This document shows positions 62,485-64,000 of a DNA stretch of 64,000 nucleotides, piece by piece. Within the stretch, counting starts at the first letter, position 1. Each line of letters opens with the position of its first letter. The notes under the pieces are model-generated. The model saw nothing but the letters and a program-made list of their open reading frames with translations. It was not told the origin of the DNA and made no database searches. The translations under genes and the position numbers were made by a program. The DNA comes from Ectopseudomonas mendocina (GTDB taxonomy: Bacteria; Pseudomonadota; Gammaproteobacteria; Pseudomonadales; Pseudomonadaceae), in assembly GCF_016008875.1 (NCBI RefSeq), contig NZ_JADTQG010000002.1, positions 124,001 to 188,000 on the forward strand, given 5' to 3'.

Positions 62485-64000
62485 GCCAGCCTCCCGCGTA
62501 TCAGGAGAAAAACGAAATACCCGCCGCACAGCACCGAGGCGACGATGCCCACCGGAATCTGTAGGGGGAAGATCAGAGTGCGCCCGACCCAGTCGGCCAG
62601 CAGCATCAGCACAGCGCCCAGCGCAGCGGCGAGCAACAACTGCGGCGCCACGCGGCGCGTCCCGAGCATCACCGCGATATGCGGCGCCAGCAAACCGAGG
62701 AATGCCACCGGCCCGAGCAGGCTGGTGACCAGCGCGCAGAGCAGCGCCACCAGCACCAGCAGCGCCAGGCGCAGCCGCGGCACGTTGAGGCCGCGGCTGG
62801 CGGCAACCCCATCGCCGATGCCGATCAGCGTCAGCGCGCGGTGGAACACCAATGCCGACGCGCCGAACAGCAGCACGCCGAGGGTCAGCCACAGCGCCTG
62901 CGCCGGCGTGGCACGGTAAGTGGAGCCGGCCAGCCAGCCGAGCAGCGCGAAGGAATCTCCAGTGCCCTTGGCCAGCACGAACTGCAGCGCGGCGTTGAAC
63001 AGCGCCCCCAGGGAAATACCCAGCAGCGCCATCAATGCCGGCGAATAATGGTGACGTCGGCCCAGCAGCATCAACACCGCCAGCACCACCAGGCTGCCGA
63101 TGAACGCCGCCAGCGGTGCGACCGCGCCGAACACCGCACCACCGAACAGAATCAGCGCCAGCATCACGGCCAGCGTGGCACCGGCCGACAGGCCGAGGAT
63201 ATCCGGGCTGGCCAGCGGGTTACGCAGCAGGCGTTGCAACAGCAGGCCGGAAATCGCCAACCCGGCACCGGCCGAAGCGGCGGTGAGCACGCGCGGCCAG
63301 CGCAGCGACCAGACCAGTGCCGACGGCCATTCCAGGCGCCAGCCATCGAGGCCGCGTGCAAGCCCCAGAGCCAGTGTCAGCGCCACTGCAGCCAGCAGCC
63401 CGACCCACAGTGCACCGCGCCAGCCAAAGCGCTCGGCGCCGACGGGCAGCTGTAAGCCATGCGGGTCCTCGGCCGCCAGATGCCGACGCGCCAGCCACAA
63501 CAGCACCGGGGCGCCGATCAGCGCTGCCGCCGCGCCGCTGGGCACCAACTGGCCGCTGAGCTGGTTGGCCAGCAGCGCCAGGGCGTCTGTGGTCAGCAGC
63601 AAAACGGCACCGAGCAGCGCGCTGTAGACCAGCTCGTCGCGCGCCGTGCGGGCACCCAGCATCTTCGCCAGATTGGGCGTGAGCAGGCCGATGAAGCCGA
63701 TCAGGCCGACCGCGGTGATCGACACCGCGCACAGCCACAGCGCAGCCAGAAACAGCATCAGCATCACCGGCCACAGGGCCAGGCCGCGCCCTTGAGCGGC
63801 TTCACCGCCCAATTGCAGGAGACTGAGCGGCCGCGGCGCGAGGATCAGCAGCGGTACGGCCAGCAGCAACTTGGGCCACAGCCACTGCACCCAGTGCCAG
63901 TCGATCTGCGCCAGGTCTCCCGCGCCCCAGACGAACAGGCCCTGGGTGTACTGGTTGTTGATCAGCACCAGCCCGGCGGCCAGTGCGCCGAGCAGCAGGT
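62481..64000 (-). CDS. fhuB: Siderophore ABC transporter permease (FhuB-like), N-terminus outside window
   Basis: At least 506 residues of a minus-strand frame are visible to base 64000, where the window ends; the start codon is not included. Two FecCD-type permease halves are present in tandem. The first visible has LMLFLAALWLCAVSITAVGL with GFIGLLTPNLAKMLGARTAR. The second has AGAGLAISGLLLQRLLRNPL with LASPDILGLSAGATLAVMLA, and LLGPVAFLGLLAPHIAVMLG near the end. The fused double permease is typical of FhuB, which forms the membrane pore for ferric hydroxamates. It is coupled to the FhuD-like gene by a 4-bp overlap. Confidence 0.9.
   Translation of the reverse strand, partial: LLLGALAAGLVLINNQYTQGLFVWGAGDLAQIDWHWVQWLWPKLLLAVPLLILAPRPLSLLQLGGEAAQGRGLALWPVMLMLFLAALWLCAVSITAVGLIGFIGLLTPNLAKMLGARTARDELVYSALLGAVLLLTTDALALLANQLSGQLVPSGAAAALIGAPVLLWLARRHLAAEDPHGLQLPVGAERFGWRGALWVGLLAAVALTLALGLARGLDGWRLEWPSALVWSLRWPRVLTAASAGAGLAISGLLLQRLLRNPLASPDILGLSAGATLAVMLALILFGGAVFGAVAPLAAFIGSLVVLAVLMLLGRRHHYSPALMALLGISLGALFNAALQFVLAKGTGDSFALLGWLAGSTYRATPAQALWLTLGVLLFGASALVFHRALTLIGIGDGVAASRGLNVPRLRLALLVLVALLCALVTSLLGPVAFLGLLAPHIAVMLGTRRVAPQLLLAAALGAVLMLLADWVGRTLIFPLQIPVGIVASVLCGGYFVFLLIRGRLA

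Overview
The window looks like the chromosome of a GC-rich gamma-proteobacterium, most likely a Pseudomonas of the mendocina/oleovorans type. The evidence is the TtgR/TtgABC-like efflux locus with its operator, typical Pseudomonas housekeeping families (HrpB, AMP nucleosidase, a DUF2788 protein, a MocR regulator beside a threonine dehydratase-like enzyme), and many Pseudomonas-style REP palindromes between genes. The genus is inferred from gene content; no rRNA or other marker gene is present. No tRNA, rRNA, transposase or prophage block was recognised.

Layout. 1-3.7 kb: the end of a PepSY membrane gene, a DUF2946 gene, and a LysR regulator divergent from a small monooxygenase and an oxidoreductase. 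3.7-11.1 kb: a TetR-type repressor divergent from a complete RND tripartite pump, closed by a strong terminator and a tandem REP block. 11.1-15.7 kb: a tightly packed minus-strand operon (acetyltransferase, tandem SagB-like nitroreductase, TesB thioesterase, HAD phosphatase) and a divergent histone-deacetylase-family gene. 15.8-43 kb: ordinary chromosomal genes in short operons, including an aminotransferase, a flavoprotein, a receiver/CheC-like protein with a PAS partner, an RNA helicase, nucleases, VOC proteins, periplasmic binding proteins, a TlpA-like redoxin, HrpB, a CDF metal transporter, an Lrp regulator, a globin, RluE, alcohol dehydrogenase, MocR, a threonine dehydratase-like enzyme and AMP nucleosidase. 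43-44 kb: a CbiM-like permease under a cobalamin riboswitch.

44.1-56.6 kb is a type I-E CRISPR-Cas island. All cas genes and both arrays lie on the minus strand: array 2 (14 repeats), hicA-hicB on the plus strand, cas3, a broken antitoxin on the plus strand, cas8e(cse1), cse2, cas7e, cas5e, cas6e, a KilA-N gene, cas1, cas2, leader, array 1 (14 repeats). The Cascade and Cas3 genes look intact, so interference appears possible. Adaptation looks impaired, because cas1 carries a frameshift that removes its conserved C-terminal part. The most unusual item is the KilA-N-domain gene. It sits between cas6e and cas1 with a 14-bp gap on one side and an overlap on the other, and it contains a perfect 32-bp palindrome in its coding sequence. 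The two leaders agree at 66 of 76 positions, and the conserved block runs into the last codons of cas2. A 13-bp motif is shared upstream of cas8e and cas3.

56.6-64 kb: an AidB-like acyl-CoA dehydrogenase with its TetR regulator, whose start codon lies in a 57-bp perfect inverted repeat; a 7TM hybrid sensor kinase; and a siderophore-type ABC uptake pair (FhuD-like binding protein, FhuB-like permease) that runs off the window edge.
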